A DNA stretch of 12,262 nt from an uncultured Mucilaginibacter sp. (lineage in GTDB: Bacteria; Bacteroidota; Bacteroidia; Sphingobacteriales; Sphingobacteriaceae), in assembly GCF_946481715.1 (NCBI RefSeq), contig NZ_CAMLOV010000162.1, forward strand, positions 1 through 12,262, in the 5' to 3' direction. The notes beneath the pieces are model-generated. The model worked only from the letters and a program-made list of their open reading frames with translations. It ran no database searches and was not told the origin of the DNA. A program made the translations under genes and the position numbers. Each line of letters begins with the position of its first letter. Position 1 is the stretch's first letter. This document shows, piece by piece, positions 1-6,474 of this stretch.

Positions 1-146
1 GCGCTAAAGTATCAGCTAAGATCGTGTCTCATTTAAAAGGTGATAAAGTAATTATCTTCAAAAAGAAAAGAAGGAAAGGTTACCAGAAGAAAAATGGCCA
101 CCGCCAGCAATTTACCAAGATAGAGATCACCGGTATCACATTATAA
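1..146 (+). CDS. rplU: 50S ribosomal protein L21, C-terminal part (5' end outside window)
   Basis: The first complete codon starts at base 3 and 47 residues are read before TAA at 144-146. They carry the C-terminal signature of bacterial L21: a [19 protein letters not shown] stretch followed by [12 protein letters not shown], the basic loop and final beta-strands that contact 23S rRNA. Family knowledge: L21 is about 100 residues, so roughly half is missing to the left. The gene is followed after 47 bases by rpmA, the usual rplU-rpmA order in bacteria, so the two are very likely co-transcribed. The 47-base gap has an A-rich stretch before the rpmA start and no clear terminator. The identification is secure despite truncation by the window edge. 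Confidence 0.96.
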   Translation, partial: AKVSAKIVSHLKGDKVIIFKKKRRKGYQKKNGHRQQFTKIEITGITL

Positions 147-193
147 TTAAATTTTAACCGGGGTTTTTTATATCCCACAAAAGAAATTAAGAA

Positions 194-628
194 ATGGCAC
201 ACAAAAAAGGGGCCGGTAGTTCAAGAAACGGCCGCGAATCACATAGCAAGCGTTTAGGTATCAAAATTTTTGGCGGTCAGCCTGCAATTGCTGGTAACAT
301 CATCGTTCGTCAGCGTGGTACCAAACACAATCCGGGTTTAAACGTAGGTATCGGTAAAGACCATACCTTGTTCGCTTTAACCGCAGGGCACGTAGTATTT
401 AAAAAGAAAGCAGATAACCGTTCATACGTTTCTGTTATTCCTTTTGAAGTTGCTCCTGTAGCTGAAGACGCAGCACCTGCACCTGCTGTTAAAGCAGAAG
501 CAAAAGCTGTAGAAGTTGCTGCACCGGTTGCAGAAGTTGAAGTTGCTGAAGAAGCACCTAAAGCAAAAAAAGCACCTAAAGCTAAAAAAGAAGACGCTAC
601 TGAAGCTGAAGAAGCAGCAGCTGAGTAA
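194..628 (+). CDS. rpmA: 50S ribosomal protein L27 with long Ala/Glu/Lys-rich C-terminal tail
   Basis: This is the large-subunit protein whose N-terminus reaches toward the peptidyl transferase centre. Residues 1-85 are a normal L27: [14 protein letters not shown] at the N-terminus, the [10 protein letters not shown] strand, and [18 protein letters not shown]. There is no cleavable leader before MAHKKG. Bacterial L27 usually stops near residue 85-90. Here 59 more residues (86-144) follow, made almost only of Ala, Glu, Lys, Val and Pro, with APKAKK repeated twice at 121-132. The tail is predicted disordered from composition and has mixed charge. The DNA under the two APKAKK units is nearly identical, which suggests slippage or duplication. 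The start at 194 is preceded by an A-rich AAGAAATTAAGAA, not a true Shine-Dalgarno. The gene ends in a terminator at 655-688. Confidence 0.96.
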   Translation: MAHKKGAGSSRNGRESHSKRLGIKIFGGQPAIAGNIIVRQRGTKHNPGLNVGIGKDHTLFALTAGHVVFKKKADNRSYVSVIPFEVAPVAEDAAPAPAVKAEAKAVEVAAPVAEVEVAEEAPKAKKAPKAKKEDATEAEEAAAE

Positions 629-654
629 TTTCTTAAGAAGCTCTCAATATTTAG

Positions 655-688
655 AAAGCCTTGTATCATTTGATGCAGGGCTTTTTTT
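655..688 (+). terminator. Rho-independent terminator of rplU-rpmA
   Basis: AAAGCCTTG at 655-663 pairs with CAGGGCTTT at 676-684 (9 pairs, one G-U) around a 12-base loop. The last Ts of the stem run into a tract ending at 688. It lies 27 bases after the rpmA stop. It also argues against the upstream GTG at 689 as the start of the next gene. Confidence 0.8.
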
Positions 689-736
689 GTGCCGATTGTT
701 TTGAATTGGCCGAAATTATCAGCAAATTCATGCGAT

Positions 737-1519
737 ATGCTTTACAAAGAATACCTGCCTCATCCCTACCTGCGCGACCGGGTAGAATGTTACTGGAAGT
801 TTGTAGTAGAACCAGTTACAGATGGAAGTATCGAACCGCTTAGCCATGTTTTCCCGCCGGATGGCAGTTGTTCGCTGCTGTTTATCAATATGGCATCGTT
901 TCATCACAAAGCCATCGTATTTGTGGGGCCAACAACTATTATCAAAGAAATTCCGGTTTTTTCAAATTCAATAAGTTTTGGCATACGCCTTAAACCCGGT
1001 TGTTCGCTTTGGCTTAATGCTACCGAGCCGGCCGCTATTGCCAATAGTGTAATTCAATACCAGCCAGAGGATATCAGCGCCTGGCAGCAGGAAATTTTAA
1101 CACAAATGGAACTCAGTTTTGATAACAAGGCCCTGCTGGATGATATACTGATGAAGGTTAAGCCTGAAAGCAGTGTAGAGCCAGATGCCCGTATTGTTAA
1201 CGTTGTCGATTTCGTTATAGCCAGAAATGGACAGGCAACCTTAACCGAGGTAGCAGATGTAAGCCATCTTAGCCCGCGGCAATTGCAGCGGCTTTTTACA
1301 AAGGAAACCGGTATTGCCATTAAGCAATTTTGCCAGATGCGGCGGCTGCGCAAAGCTATTATAGACCTGCACATACAACACCGCACTTATCCGGAAATGG
1401 TGGCTGAGCGCGGCTTTGCCGACCAGGCGCATTATTATAAATCTTTTAAGAACGTGGCAGGATATGATATCCGTAAGTTCATTAGCTACATTGGGCAGAT
1501 AGAACATATCATGGTTTAG
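737..1519 (+). CDS. AraC family transcriptional regulator
   Basis: A 260-residue cytoplasmic DNA-binding regulator. Residues 1-115 are an N-terminal effector or dimerisation domain of the type found in many Bacteroidota AraC proteins (DUF6597-like: EYLPHPYLRDRVECYWKF, then HVFPPDGSCSLLF and FGIRLKPG). Residues about 152-250 are the AraC C-terminal domain with two helix-turn-helix units: LTEVADVSHLSPRQLQRLF (169-187) and YPEMVAERGFADQAHYYKSF (218-237). The ATG at 737 is chosen because the N-terminal domain begins there. The in-frame GTG at 689 would start inside the rpmA terminator and add residues unlike the family. The gene stands alone between rpmA and a secreted-protein gene. Its ligand and targets cannot be told from the sequence. 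A 10-bp perfect palindrome, ATTGTACAAT at 1532-1541, lies just downstream, but nothing shows that this protein binds it. Confidence 0.9.
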   Translation: MLYKEYLPHPYLRDRVECYWKFVVEPVTDGSIEPLSHVFPPDGSCSLLFINMASFHHKAIVFVGPTTIIKEIPVFSNSISFGIRLKPGCSLWLNATEPAAIANSVIQYQPEDISAWQQEILTQMELSFDNKALLDDILMKVKPESSVEPDARIVNVVDFVIARNGQATLTEVADVSHLSPRQLQRLFTKETGIAIKQFCQMRRLRKAIIDLHIQHRTYPEMVAERGFADQAHYYKSFKNVAGYDIRKFISYIGQIEHIMV

Positions 1520-1561
1520 CAGAATGTCGTAATTGTACAATACATTACCACTGCTGAGCAA

Positions 1562-1569
1562 TAAATTTG
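1562..1569 (+). promoter_or_regulatory. Candidate -7 promoter element for the DUF1579-like gene
   Basis: TAAATTTG matches the Bacteroidota -7 consensus TAnnTTTG at every fixed position and ends 12 bases before the ATG at 1582. No TTTG is present about 19 bases upstream, so only half of the promoter signature is seen. If it is used, the 5' leader would be only a few bases long. Confidence 0.35.
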
Positions 1570-1581
1570 AAAGAAAAAACC

Positions 1582-2088
1582 ATGAATAAATTAATTACTA
1601 TCGCATTTGCACTCGTGTTACTATCGAGCCTTGGTTATTCGCAATCAAAAGAAACCGATAAGGCTGCCAAAGCCGAAGTAAGCAAGCTTGCTTTTATTGT
1701 AGGCAATTGGGCGGGTAAAGGCTGGATGATGATGCAAGGTGGCAAATCAACCTTCGACCAAACCGAGAAAGTTCAATTTAAGCTGGATAGCACCGCTGTA
1801 CAGATAGACGGGCTTGGCAAAGCCGACGGGCAGATAATACATAACGCCCTGGCTATAATCACTTCTAATAAGCCCGGAGGCTATAATTTTCGCTCGTACC
1901 TGGCAACAGGTCGCGAAGGGCAATTTAAAGCCGAACTGATAGGTAGTAAACTTTACTGGTACCCGTATGAGGGCATGCGCTATATTATTGAACTGAACGA
2001 CAAAGGCCAATGGTTTGAAACCGGCGAAATGAACCGCGATGGTAAATGGAATAAGTTTTTTGAGATGACGTTAGATAAGGTTAAATAG
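1582..2088 (+). CDS. Secreted beta-barrel protein, DUF1579/lipocalin-like
   Basis: A 168-residue exported protein of unknown specific role. Residues 1-20 form a signal peptide (MNK, hydrophobic ITIAFALVLLSSLG, cleavage near YS-Q). The mature part starts with a charged stretch and then LAFIVGNWAGKGW (about 36-48). This 'xxxGxWxGxGw' opening is typical of DUF1579 and related lipocalin- or nitrobindin-like small barrels. Alternating beta-strand patterns run to the C-terminus, ending with WFETGEMNRDGKWNKFFEM, another pattern of this group. The ATG at 1582 is preferred over the in-frame TTG at 1567 because it opens directly on the signal peptide, and the TTG lies inside a -7-like element. The likely location is the periplasm or outside the cell. 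A small-ligand-binding role is family inference only. The gene is monocistronic by position. Confidence 0.7.
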   Translation: MNKLITIAFALVLLSSLGYSQSKETDKAAKAEVSKLAFIVGNWAGKGWMMMQGGKSTFDQTEKVQFKLDSTAVQIDGLGKADGQIIHNALAIITSNKPGGYNFRSYLATGREGQFKAELIGSKLYWYPYEGMRYIIELNDKGQWFETGEMNRDGKWNKFFEMTLDKVK

Positions 2089-2128
2089 CCCGGATACGGT
2101 TTCAGAGGCTTGCAATACATAACGTTAA

Positions 2129-2159
2129 CTTGCAGGTATTAAAATCCTTGTTAAATTAG
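2129..2159 (+). promoter_or_regulatory. Candidate promoter of the GNAT acetyltransferase gene
   Basis: CTTG at 2129-2132 and TAAATTAG at 2152-2159 are separated by exactly 19 bases, the spacing of the Bacteroidota sigma-ABfr promoter (TTTG-N19-TAnnTTTG). Three of four bases match in the -33 box, and five of the six fixed bases match in the -7 box. The start codon is 24 bases further on. Confidence 0.4.
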
Positions 2160-2183
2160 CATGGATATTAACACCTAACTGTT

Positions 2184-2633
2184 ATGAGCCTTTCTATTAA
2201 AAAGCTTACTAATAACCAATTAGAGTTTGCAAAAAACCTTTGGCTGCTTTGGCAGGCAGATGATGGTTATGAAAATCCCTCACTGCCGCCGGACGGCTAC
2301 TTGTTAAAACTGCTTTGCCGGGATGATTTTCATGTGTTGGCCGCGTTTGATGGCGATAAAGTTGTTGGCGGTTTAACAGCATACGATATGGTGATGTACC
2401 AGCAGCAGGAAACCGAATTGTTCATTTACGAAGTTGGTGTAGAGAGGCAGCACCGGCAAAGGGGCATAGCAAGATCGCTTATAAACGAAATGCGAAGGTT
2501 AGCATTAGAGAAAGGTATCACCGTGATGTATGTAGGTGCCGAAATGCCAAATGCCGCCGCCCGGCAGCTATACAGCACAACCGGCGGCCGGTTTGAGGAA
2601 GTGGCATGGTACACTTATGAATCAACAAACTAA
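2184..2633 (+). CDS. GNAT acetyltransferase, AAC(3)-I-like
   Basis: A 149-residue GCN5-type N-acetyltransferase. Motif A with the acetyl-CoA pyrophosphate-binding loop is at HRQRGIARSLI (90-100), after the IYEVGVE strand (81-87). The stretches LAAFDGDKVVGGLTAYD (52-68), ELFIYEVGV, RRLALEKGITVMYVGAE and AARQLYSTTGGRFEEV follow the order and wording of AAC(3)-I aminoglycoside 3-N-acetyltransferases as I recall them: 'AAFD..VVG.L.AY', 'EIYIYDLAV...HRRQGIATALI', 'YVQADYGD..A..LY...G.REEV'. Length is close to that family's usual 150-175 residues. Whether this chromosomal copy acts on aminoglycosides or on another amine is not shown by sequence. The N-terminal third is the least like AAC(3)-I. The gene is alone, with a promoter candidate upstream. 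Its stop overlaps the converging transporter stop by 4 bases. Confidence 0.85.
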   Translation: MSLSIKKLTNNQLEFAKNLWLLWQADDGYENPSLPPDGYLLKLLCRDDFHVLAAFDGDKVVGGLTAYDMVMYQQQETELFIYEVGVERQHRQRGIARSLINEMRRLALEKGITVMYVGAEMPNAAARQLYSTTGGRFEEVAWYTYESTN

Positions 2634-3319
2634 ATAATCTGCGTCCCGAAAAAATGCCCAATCAGAGCCGTAGTAGCCATTGCTATTGTTCCCCAGAAAC
2701 CAATCCTCAGCATACTTTTAAATATCGGCGCTCCGCCCGCCCGGGCTGCAATTGTTCCGAGCACAACCAGGAAGATAATTGAAAAGACGTATTGATAGTA
2801 GATCATGTTTTTTATTGGTGCAAAAATAGCTACCGCTAAGGGAAGCAGTGCACCGCAAATAAATGATGCAAATGAATAAGCTGCAGCTTGCAAGGGCTTG
2901 GCAGCAGTTACTTCAGTTATACCCAGTTCGTCTCTTAAATGTGTTTCCAGCGCATTATGGCTGGTAAGCTCAACGGCAACCCGCCGTGCCAAATCACCGG
3001 AGAGCCCCCTTTTTCGATAAATATCGGTAAGTTCTTCAAGTTCCTCTTCGGGTATGGTCTCCAATTCCTCTTTTTCTCTTTTTACATCTGCCTGTTCTGT
3101 ATCCGATTGCGAGCTTACCGAAATATACTCGCCTGCCGCCATAGACATTGCTCCGGCTATCAACCCCGATAGGGCGGCCAATACAATAGCCTGGTGTGTA
3201 GCGGTAGCCGCAGAAACCCCGATAACAAGGCTGGTGGTTGACAGGATGCCGTCGTTAGCGCCTAATACGCCTGCCCTTAGCCAGCCTACCCGGCTGATGT
3301 AATGTTTTTCGAGTAGCAT
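2630..3319 (-). CDS. VIT family (CCC1/VIT1-type) iron/manganese transporter
   Basis: A 229-residue inner-membrane protein of the vacuolar iron transporter family, whose members export or sequester Fe2+ or Mn2+. RAGVLGANDGILST (15-28) is the family signature at the first membrane helix, and SMAAGEYISVSSQ (59-71) ends the second. The cytosolic metal-binding segment follows, rich in Glu (VKREKEELETIPEEELEELT, about 79-98) and helical up to about 130. Three more hydrophobic helices lie near 137-157, 166-183 and 206-225. The ATG at 3319 is chosen because MLLEKHYISRVGWLRAG is the usual family start and a promoter sits just upstream. A further-upstream in-frame start would add 31 residues not seen in the family. 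The metal specificity cannot be told from sequence. Confidence 0.9.
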   Translation of the reverse strand: MLLEKHYISRVGWLRAGVLGANDGILSTTSLVIGVSAATATHQAIVLAALSGLIAGAMSMAAGEYISVSSQSDTEQADVKREKEELETIPEEELEELTDIYRKRGLSGDLARRVAVELTSHNALETHLRDELGITEVTAAKPLQAAAYSFASFICGALLPLAVAIFAPIKNMIYYQYVFSIIFLVVLGTIAARAGGAPIFKSMLRIGFWGTIAMATTALIGHFFGTQII

Positions 3320-3327
3320 GATTTTAT

Positions 3328-3358
3328 TAAATATATAAAGGAGCCTTGCGCGTGCAAA
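3328..3358 (-). promoter_or_regulatory. Promoter of the VIT family transporter
   Basis: Read on the minus strand, TTTG (3358-3355), exactly 19 bases, then TATATTTA (3335-3328). This matches the Bacteroidota consensus TTTG-N19-TAnnTTTG with one mismatch in the last base. The -7 box ends only 8 bases before the ATG (A at 3319), so the transcript would be leaderless or nearly so. Confidence 0.65.
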
Positions 3359-3410
3359 GATACCACACGATAGCGCTTCATTTAAAATGCAAGTTACTTG
3401 ACAAACCCCC

Positions 3411-3435
3411 AACTGTCGTGATCATTATCACAGTT
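3411..3435. promoter_or_regulatory. CRP/FNR-like palindrome upstream of the metal transporter
   Basis: CGTGATCATTATCACA at 3417-3432 has the form TGTGA-N6-TCACA with one mismatch. It can equally be read as GTGAT-N4-ATCAC, close to the FNR-type TTGAT-N4-ATCAA. Flanking AACT and AGTT extend the symmetry imperfectly over 3411-3435. The centre lies about 66 bases upstream of the -33 box of the transporter promoter. Binding by a CRP/FNR-superfamily regulator is an inference from symmetry alone. Confidence 0.35.
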
Positions 3436-3463
3436 ACTAATGCGCTACCTCAATATTTGCATA

Positions 3464-3491
3464 AAAAGCAAACCGAATGTGGGAAGCTTTT
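3464..3491 (-). terminator. Possible weak terminator after the TonB_C gene
   Basis: On the minus strand AAAAGC (3491-3486) and GCTTTT (3469-3464) can pair around a 16-base loop, with five Ts in a row at the 3' side. It lies about 80 bases after the stop of the minus-strand TonB_C gene. The stem is short and AT-rich. The rest of the 253-base gap 3320-3572 holds only the transporter promoter and the palindrome described separately. Confidence 0.3.
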
Positions 3492-3572
3492 GGCTGCCAA
3501 TGACCGCGTTAGCATGCTCGCGCGGCAGCAAACAAAGAGATTTGCTGTGTGATTTTTGACGGTTTAAATGTT

Positions 3573-3995
3573 TTATTCTTCCATTGCAATTTCTAAATTC
3601 ATCGGAATTGAGTATAGCGTTCGTACTAACTTGCCTTTGATCGTGCCGGGTTTCCAAACTACGTTTTTTAAAGCCTTTATCATTTGTTGGCCGATTATAT
3701 TGCTGCCCCTAATTATTTTAGCATTGCTCATTTCCCCATTTTTTTCAACAATGAATGTAATGATCACACGGGTAAGAGCAGTTATGTCTTCCTTACTATC
3801 CCGTGGTACTCGTACTTGTTTGGAGAGGTCCTTTAATAACTTCATTTCGCCACCAGGATACTCCGGTTGGCGCTCTACGGCAGTGTAAATCGTTGTGTCG
3901 GGCTTCACAATTATCTTTTTGTTCGGTTGCGCAACCGAATTGATCATGCAGCAAAACAAGGTAATTATCAATAGTACTGGCTTTAGGCTATTCAT
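3573..3995 (-). CDS. Secreted solitary TonB_C-domain protein (copy 1, after M1 peptidase)
   Basis: A 140-residue exported protein. Residues 1-22 are a signal peptide (LKPVLLIITLFCCMINSVA, cleavage before Q23). The rest is one TonB C-terminal domain: ERQPEYPGGEMKLLKDL (41-57), VIITFIVEKNGEMSNAKIIRG (77-97) and WKPGTIKGKLVRTLYSIPMNL (114-134). This matches the Bacteroidota pattern PEFPGG...G.V.v.F.V..DG....v.i..g...WkPg...GkpV...y.iP. True TonB has an N-terminal membrane anchor, which ExbB/ExbD energise, and a long Pro-rich linker. Neither is present, so energy transduction is unlikely. The function is unknown; it could bind TonB-box proteins or work with the peptidase. The start overlaps the peptidase stop by 8 bases and has a full Shine-Dalgarno at 4001-4008. 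Confidence 0.8.
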   Translation of the reverse strand: MNSLKPVLLIITLFCCMINSVAQPNKKIIVKPDTTIYTAVERQPEYPGGEMKLLKDLSKQVRVPRDSKEDITALTRVIITFIVEKNGEMSNAKIIRGSNIIGQQMIKALKNVVWKPGTIKGKLVRTLYSIPMNLEIAMEE

Positions 3996-5589
3996 ATATC
4001 ACCTCCTTAAAATACCACCCATCCGCATCTACAACCGGCATAGTTTTGCTGGTGATACTGATGCCTTTTCCATCAACCGCCATGCGTTGGGTACCTGTAT
4101 CAGTGGTAATATCCAGTGGCAGCGACATGCTGATATTATCCAGTTTAACAAGATATTTATTATCGCCGCGTGTAGGAACAACACTGATCTCCAGTTTGTT
4201 GATGGTTCGCAGGTACATATCAAAAAGCGGCTTCAGGCTTTTGCCAAAGGCAGCGCTGAAGTATTGCTCCACATCGTCGGTATTGTTAAGGTTGCTATAG
4301 GTATGTTTTGGATCGGTAGCAAAGCCTTTCAGGGTAGGGAAGAAGAGGCTGTCGCCCATTACGTAATTGATGGTGTGCATGAAGAATGCACCTTTGCTGT
4401 AAATGTCACCATTATAAGCCGATTCTTCATCGATATCCTTACCCAGCACGATAGGCTGTTTGTTTTGAATGTTTTTTACCGATTTTTGGAAGTATTTGAT
4501 ATAAGCCGGCTTGCCTGCAAATTCCAGTGTGAACAACGCATCCGCGTAGCTGCCGATACCTTCGTGGATCCAGTAATCTGCCCAATCGATAGCTGTTACC
4601 TTATTGCCCCACCACTCGTGCCCGAATTCGTGGTGCAGCAGCCAGTCGTAATCCTGCGTGCCCACACGTACGTATTTAAATTTGTTGCCATAGGCCACCA
4701 TGCTTTGGTGTTCCATACCCAAGTGCGGCGTTTCTACTAGTCCCACTTTCTCCTTCGCCCAAGGGTATTCGCCAAAGTATTTTTCCTTTTCGTGGATGGT
4801 TACTTCAAACATATCCATCAGCTTATTGGCCTTATCTGCATGCTCGTTAAGCACATAGAAATGGATGGGTACGGTGTTACCCGCCACACTTTTGTAAGTA
4901 CGCTGCACCAGTTTATAATCGCCTACATTGAACAGGATGCTGTAGTTATTGATGCTGTAGTTGGTTTTCCAATGGAAGGTGGCTTTTTTGCCTTTTTTTG
5001 AGGTTTTCACCAGCAAGCCCGGGCCTGCAACTACCAGGTCCTTAGGTACGGTGATGATCAGGTCTGCACCCTCGTTCGGTTCGTCGGAAGGGTGGTCTTT
5101 ACAAGGATAGTACACCTTGCCGCCTGTACCTTCAGCTGTAATGGCCAGCCAGTTGTGGCCGGTAGAATCTTTTGTAAAAGTAAATCCATCGTCCCATGGC
5201 GGGCGTACGGCAATATGTGGCTTGCCGCCATATACTACTTTTACGCTGGCTTTGCCCGCAGCCAGTTCCTTCACCGTGTTAATGGTGATCATGTTATTTT
5301 TGTAGATAAATGGCTCTTTTTTGCCATTTACTAAAACCGAACTCACGTTAAGCGAATCCAGCAAATCAAATAACAGTACATGCGTTGGTTTGGCTGTAAT
5401 GATATCTATAGTAGCGTAGCCGTCAATAGTTTTCTGCTCAAAATTCACATCAAGCGCAATGGTATAATGCCGCACATCCATATTGGCTTGCTCGGGTTTT
5501 AATTTACCGCCGGAGGTAAGTTTGGTTTGAGCGGATGCTGTGGCTACAATAGCCATCAATAGCAATAAGGTATAAATGTGTCTTTTCAT
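3988..5589 (-). CDS. Exported M1 family zinc metallopeptidase (aminopeptidase)
   Basis: A 533-residue gluzincin of MEROPS family M1. Residues 1-20 are a signal peptide (cleavage at ASA-Q), so it acts in the periplasm or outside. An N-terminal beta domain (about 35-235) is followed by the catalytic domain. GMEHQ (291-295) stands in for the GAMEN exopeptidase loop. The zinc site is HEFGH (320-324) plus E343 in IHEG, the exact HExxH-x18-E spacing. Y397 in DIYSKGAFF fits the catalytic Tyr. All catalytic residues are present. Family members remove N-terminal amino acids from peptides. At 533 residues it lacks the long helical C-terminal domain of the ~870-residue PepN type and ends in a short beta-rich part, as other short secreted Bacteroidota M1 enzymes do. 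It sits inside a run of TonB_C-domain genes, 51 bases after one and overlapping the next, so it is probably co-transcribed with them. Confidence 0.93.
   Translation of the reverse strand: MKRHIYTLLLLMAIVATASAQTKLTSGGKLKPEQANMDVRHYTIALDVNFEQKTIDGYATIDIITAKPTHVLLFDLLDSLNVSSVLVNGKKEPFIYKNNMITINTVKELAAGKASVKVVYGGKPHIAVRPPWDDGFTFTKDSTGHNWLAITAEGTGGKVYYPCKDHPSDEPNEGADLIITVPKDLVVAGPGLLVKTSKKGKKATFHWKTNYSINNYSILFNVGDYKLVQRTYKSVAGNTVPIHFYVLNEHADKANKLMDMFEVTIHEKEKYFGEYPWAKEKVGLVETPHLGMEHQSMVAYGNKFKYVRVGTQDYDWLLHHEFGHEWWGNKVTAIDWADYWIHEGIGSYADALFTLEFAGKPAYIKYFQKSVKNIQNKQPIVLGKDIDEESAYNGDIYSKGAFFMHTINYVMGDSLFFPTLKGFATDPKHTYSNLNNTDDVEQYFSAAFGKSLKPLFDMYLRTINKLEISVVPTRGDNKYLVKLDNISMSLPLDITTDTGTQRMAVDGKGISITSKTMPVVDADGWYFKEVIYE
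4001..4008 (-). promoter_or_regulatory. Perfect Shine-Dalgarno inside the M1 peptidase 3' end
   Basis: The minus strand reads AAGGAGGT, then six bases after AGGAGG, then ATG (A at 3995). The same bases encode the last residues K-E-V-I-Y-E of the M1 peptidase, whose TAG stop is at 3988-3990. A consensus Shine-Dalgarno at ideal spacing is unusual in Bacteroidota. It decides the start of the downstream TonB_C gene and suggests translation coupled to the peptidase. Confidence 0.65.
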
Positions 5590-5640
5590 TTAATGCTGAA
5601 TATAAGGGCAATTTAGGTACTAACAAGTAAAAATTCTGTT

Positions 5641-6051
5641 TCAGTCTTCGGATGCCCAACTGATCCCAATGGGTACCGAAAATTCGCACCTGACAATATA
5701 CCCGTTTTGAATGGCTGGCCGCCACTTAGGCATAGCTTTAAGTAAAGCTATCATCAATCGTTCGAAACGCGTATGTTTTGGTCGGAGAATCTTTATGCGT
5801 GAAAGGCTACCATCTTTTTCTACAACGAAGTTGGCGATAATGTGACCTTGCACGCTCTCGGTAGAATGAGGATGGTATAGAAGATTTTTCATGATATATT
5901 TACCCAAAGCACCTTCTTCCTTTCCAAATTGCGGCTGCTGTTCTATAACTGTATAAACAGTAGTATCCTTCACATTAATCCGTGGCTTTTTGTGCTGCGC
6001 TTTTGCAAAAGAAGCCAAGAAAATAAAAACAATTACAAGAATTCGTTTCAT
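5641..6051 (-). CDS. Secreted solitary TonB_C-domain protein (copy 2)
   Basis: A 136-residue exported protein. Residues 1-18 are a signal peptide (MKRILVIVFIFLASFAKA, cleavage before Q19). The mature protein is one TonB C-terminal domain: TVIEQQPQFGKEEGALGKYI (34-53), HIIANFVVEKDGSLSRIKILR (70-90), AMPKWRPAIQNGYIV (107-120) and FSVPIGI. The usual PEFPGG turn is altered here to PQFGKEEG. ATG at 6051 is chosen because it opens on the signal peptide. The in-frame start at 6108 would overlap the upstream gene by 46 bases and put charged residues before the signal. It follows copy 3 after 11 bases and precedes the M1 peptidase gene by 51 bases. It is the closest of the three to the decayed copy at 6554-6797. 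With no membrane anchor it is unlikely to be a working TonB. Confidence 0.8.
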   Translation of the reverse strand: MKRILVIVFIFLASFAKAQHKKPRINVKDTTVYTVIEQQPQFGKEEGALGKYIMKNLLYHPHSTESVQGHIIANFVVEKDGSLSRIKILRPKHTRFERLMIALLKAMPKWRPAIQNGYIVRCEFSVPIGISWASED

Positions 6052-6062
6052 CGCAATTCGGA

Positions 6063-6470
6063 CTATTCTTCTTTTATAGAAAACATTAAGGGAACCGTAT
6101 ATCCGCATTTAACGGGCTTACCACATTGCATCCCCGGCTTCCATTTAGGCATTTTACGCAACATAATTAAAGTCTCTTTATCAAAAGCAGGATGCAGACT
6201 CCTCATGATCTTGAAATCTGTTGTTCTGCCATCTTTTTGTATCATGAAACTAATGATTACTTTACCTTGTGCTTCTACTTCGCCTTTCGGATATTTTAGG
6301 TTTTTGGACACGAATTTCATGAAAGCCTCATTGCCACCCGGAAATTGTGGCTCAATTTCATAATCTACAATAGTAGCCGTATCTACCACGCCTGCTTTCT
6401 TTTTAGGCGATTGAGCGTAACAACCAATTATTGCAAGGACCGAAAAAGTAATTAATAGCCCCTTTTTCAT
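6063..6470 (-). CDS. Secreted solitary TonB_C-domain protein (copy 3)
   Basis: A 135-residue exported protein with one TonB C-terminal domain. EIEPQFPGGNEAFMKFV (38-54) carries the intact PGG turn. It is followed by KVIISFMIQKDGRTTDFKIMR (70-90), MPKWKPGMQCGKPVKCGY (107-124) and VPLMFSI. The N-terminus is a signal peptide. Its cleavage is ambiguous: IIGC at 14-17 fits a lipobox, with lipidation on C17, while CYA-Q at 17-20 fits signal peptidase I. This is the first intact TonB_C gene of the minus-strand run (copy 3, copy 2, M1 peptidase, copy 1) and has its own promoter candidate right before the ATG. Two extra cysteines (112-118 region) are not in the other copies. Role unknown, as for the paralogues. 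Confidence 0.8.
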   Translation of the reverse strand: MKKGLLITFSVLAIIGCYAQSPKKKAGVVDTATIVDYEIEPQFPGGNEAFMKFVSKNLKYPKGEVEAQGKVIISFMIQKDGRTTDFKIMRSLHPAFDKETLIMLRKMPKWKPGMQCGKPVKCGYTVPLMFSIKEE

Positions 6471-6474
6471 AGCC

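Noticed and set aside
310..669. 119-codon minus-strand frame opposite rpmA
   Set aside because: A Ser/Ala-rich shadow caused by the Ala/Glu/Lys-rich L27 tail on the other strand.
1532..1541. Perfect palindrome ATTGTACAAT after the AraC gene
   Set aside because: Only 10 bases in AT-rich DNA. AraC proteins usually bind asymmetric direct repeats, so it is weak evidence for an operator.
3493..3529. GCTGCC...GGCAGC inverted repeat
   Set aside because: The stem is interrupted, the loop is long and no T run follows on either strand, so it is not supported as a terminator.
3346..3552. 68-codon plus-strand frame in the transporter upstream gap
   Set aside because: It starts inside the transporter promoter on the other strand, has no ribosome-binding or promoter signal and no family likeness.
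3445..3657. 70-codon minus-strand frame overlapping the end of TonB_C copy 1
   Set aside because: Out of frame with the supported TonB_C gene; no domain, signal or promoter.
3895..4740. Long open frame (281 codons) on the plus strand
   Set aside because: It lies fully antisense to the M1 peptidase gene, which has an intact zinc site and signal peptide. The antisense translation shows no recognisable domain.
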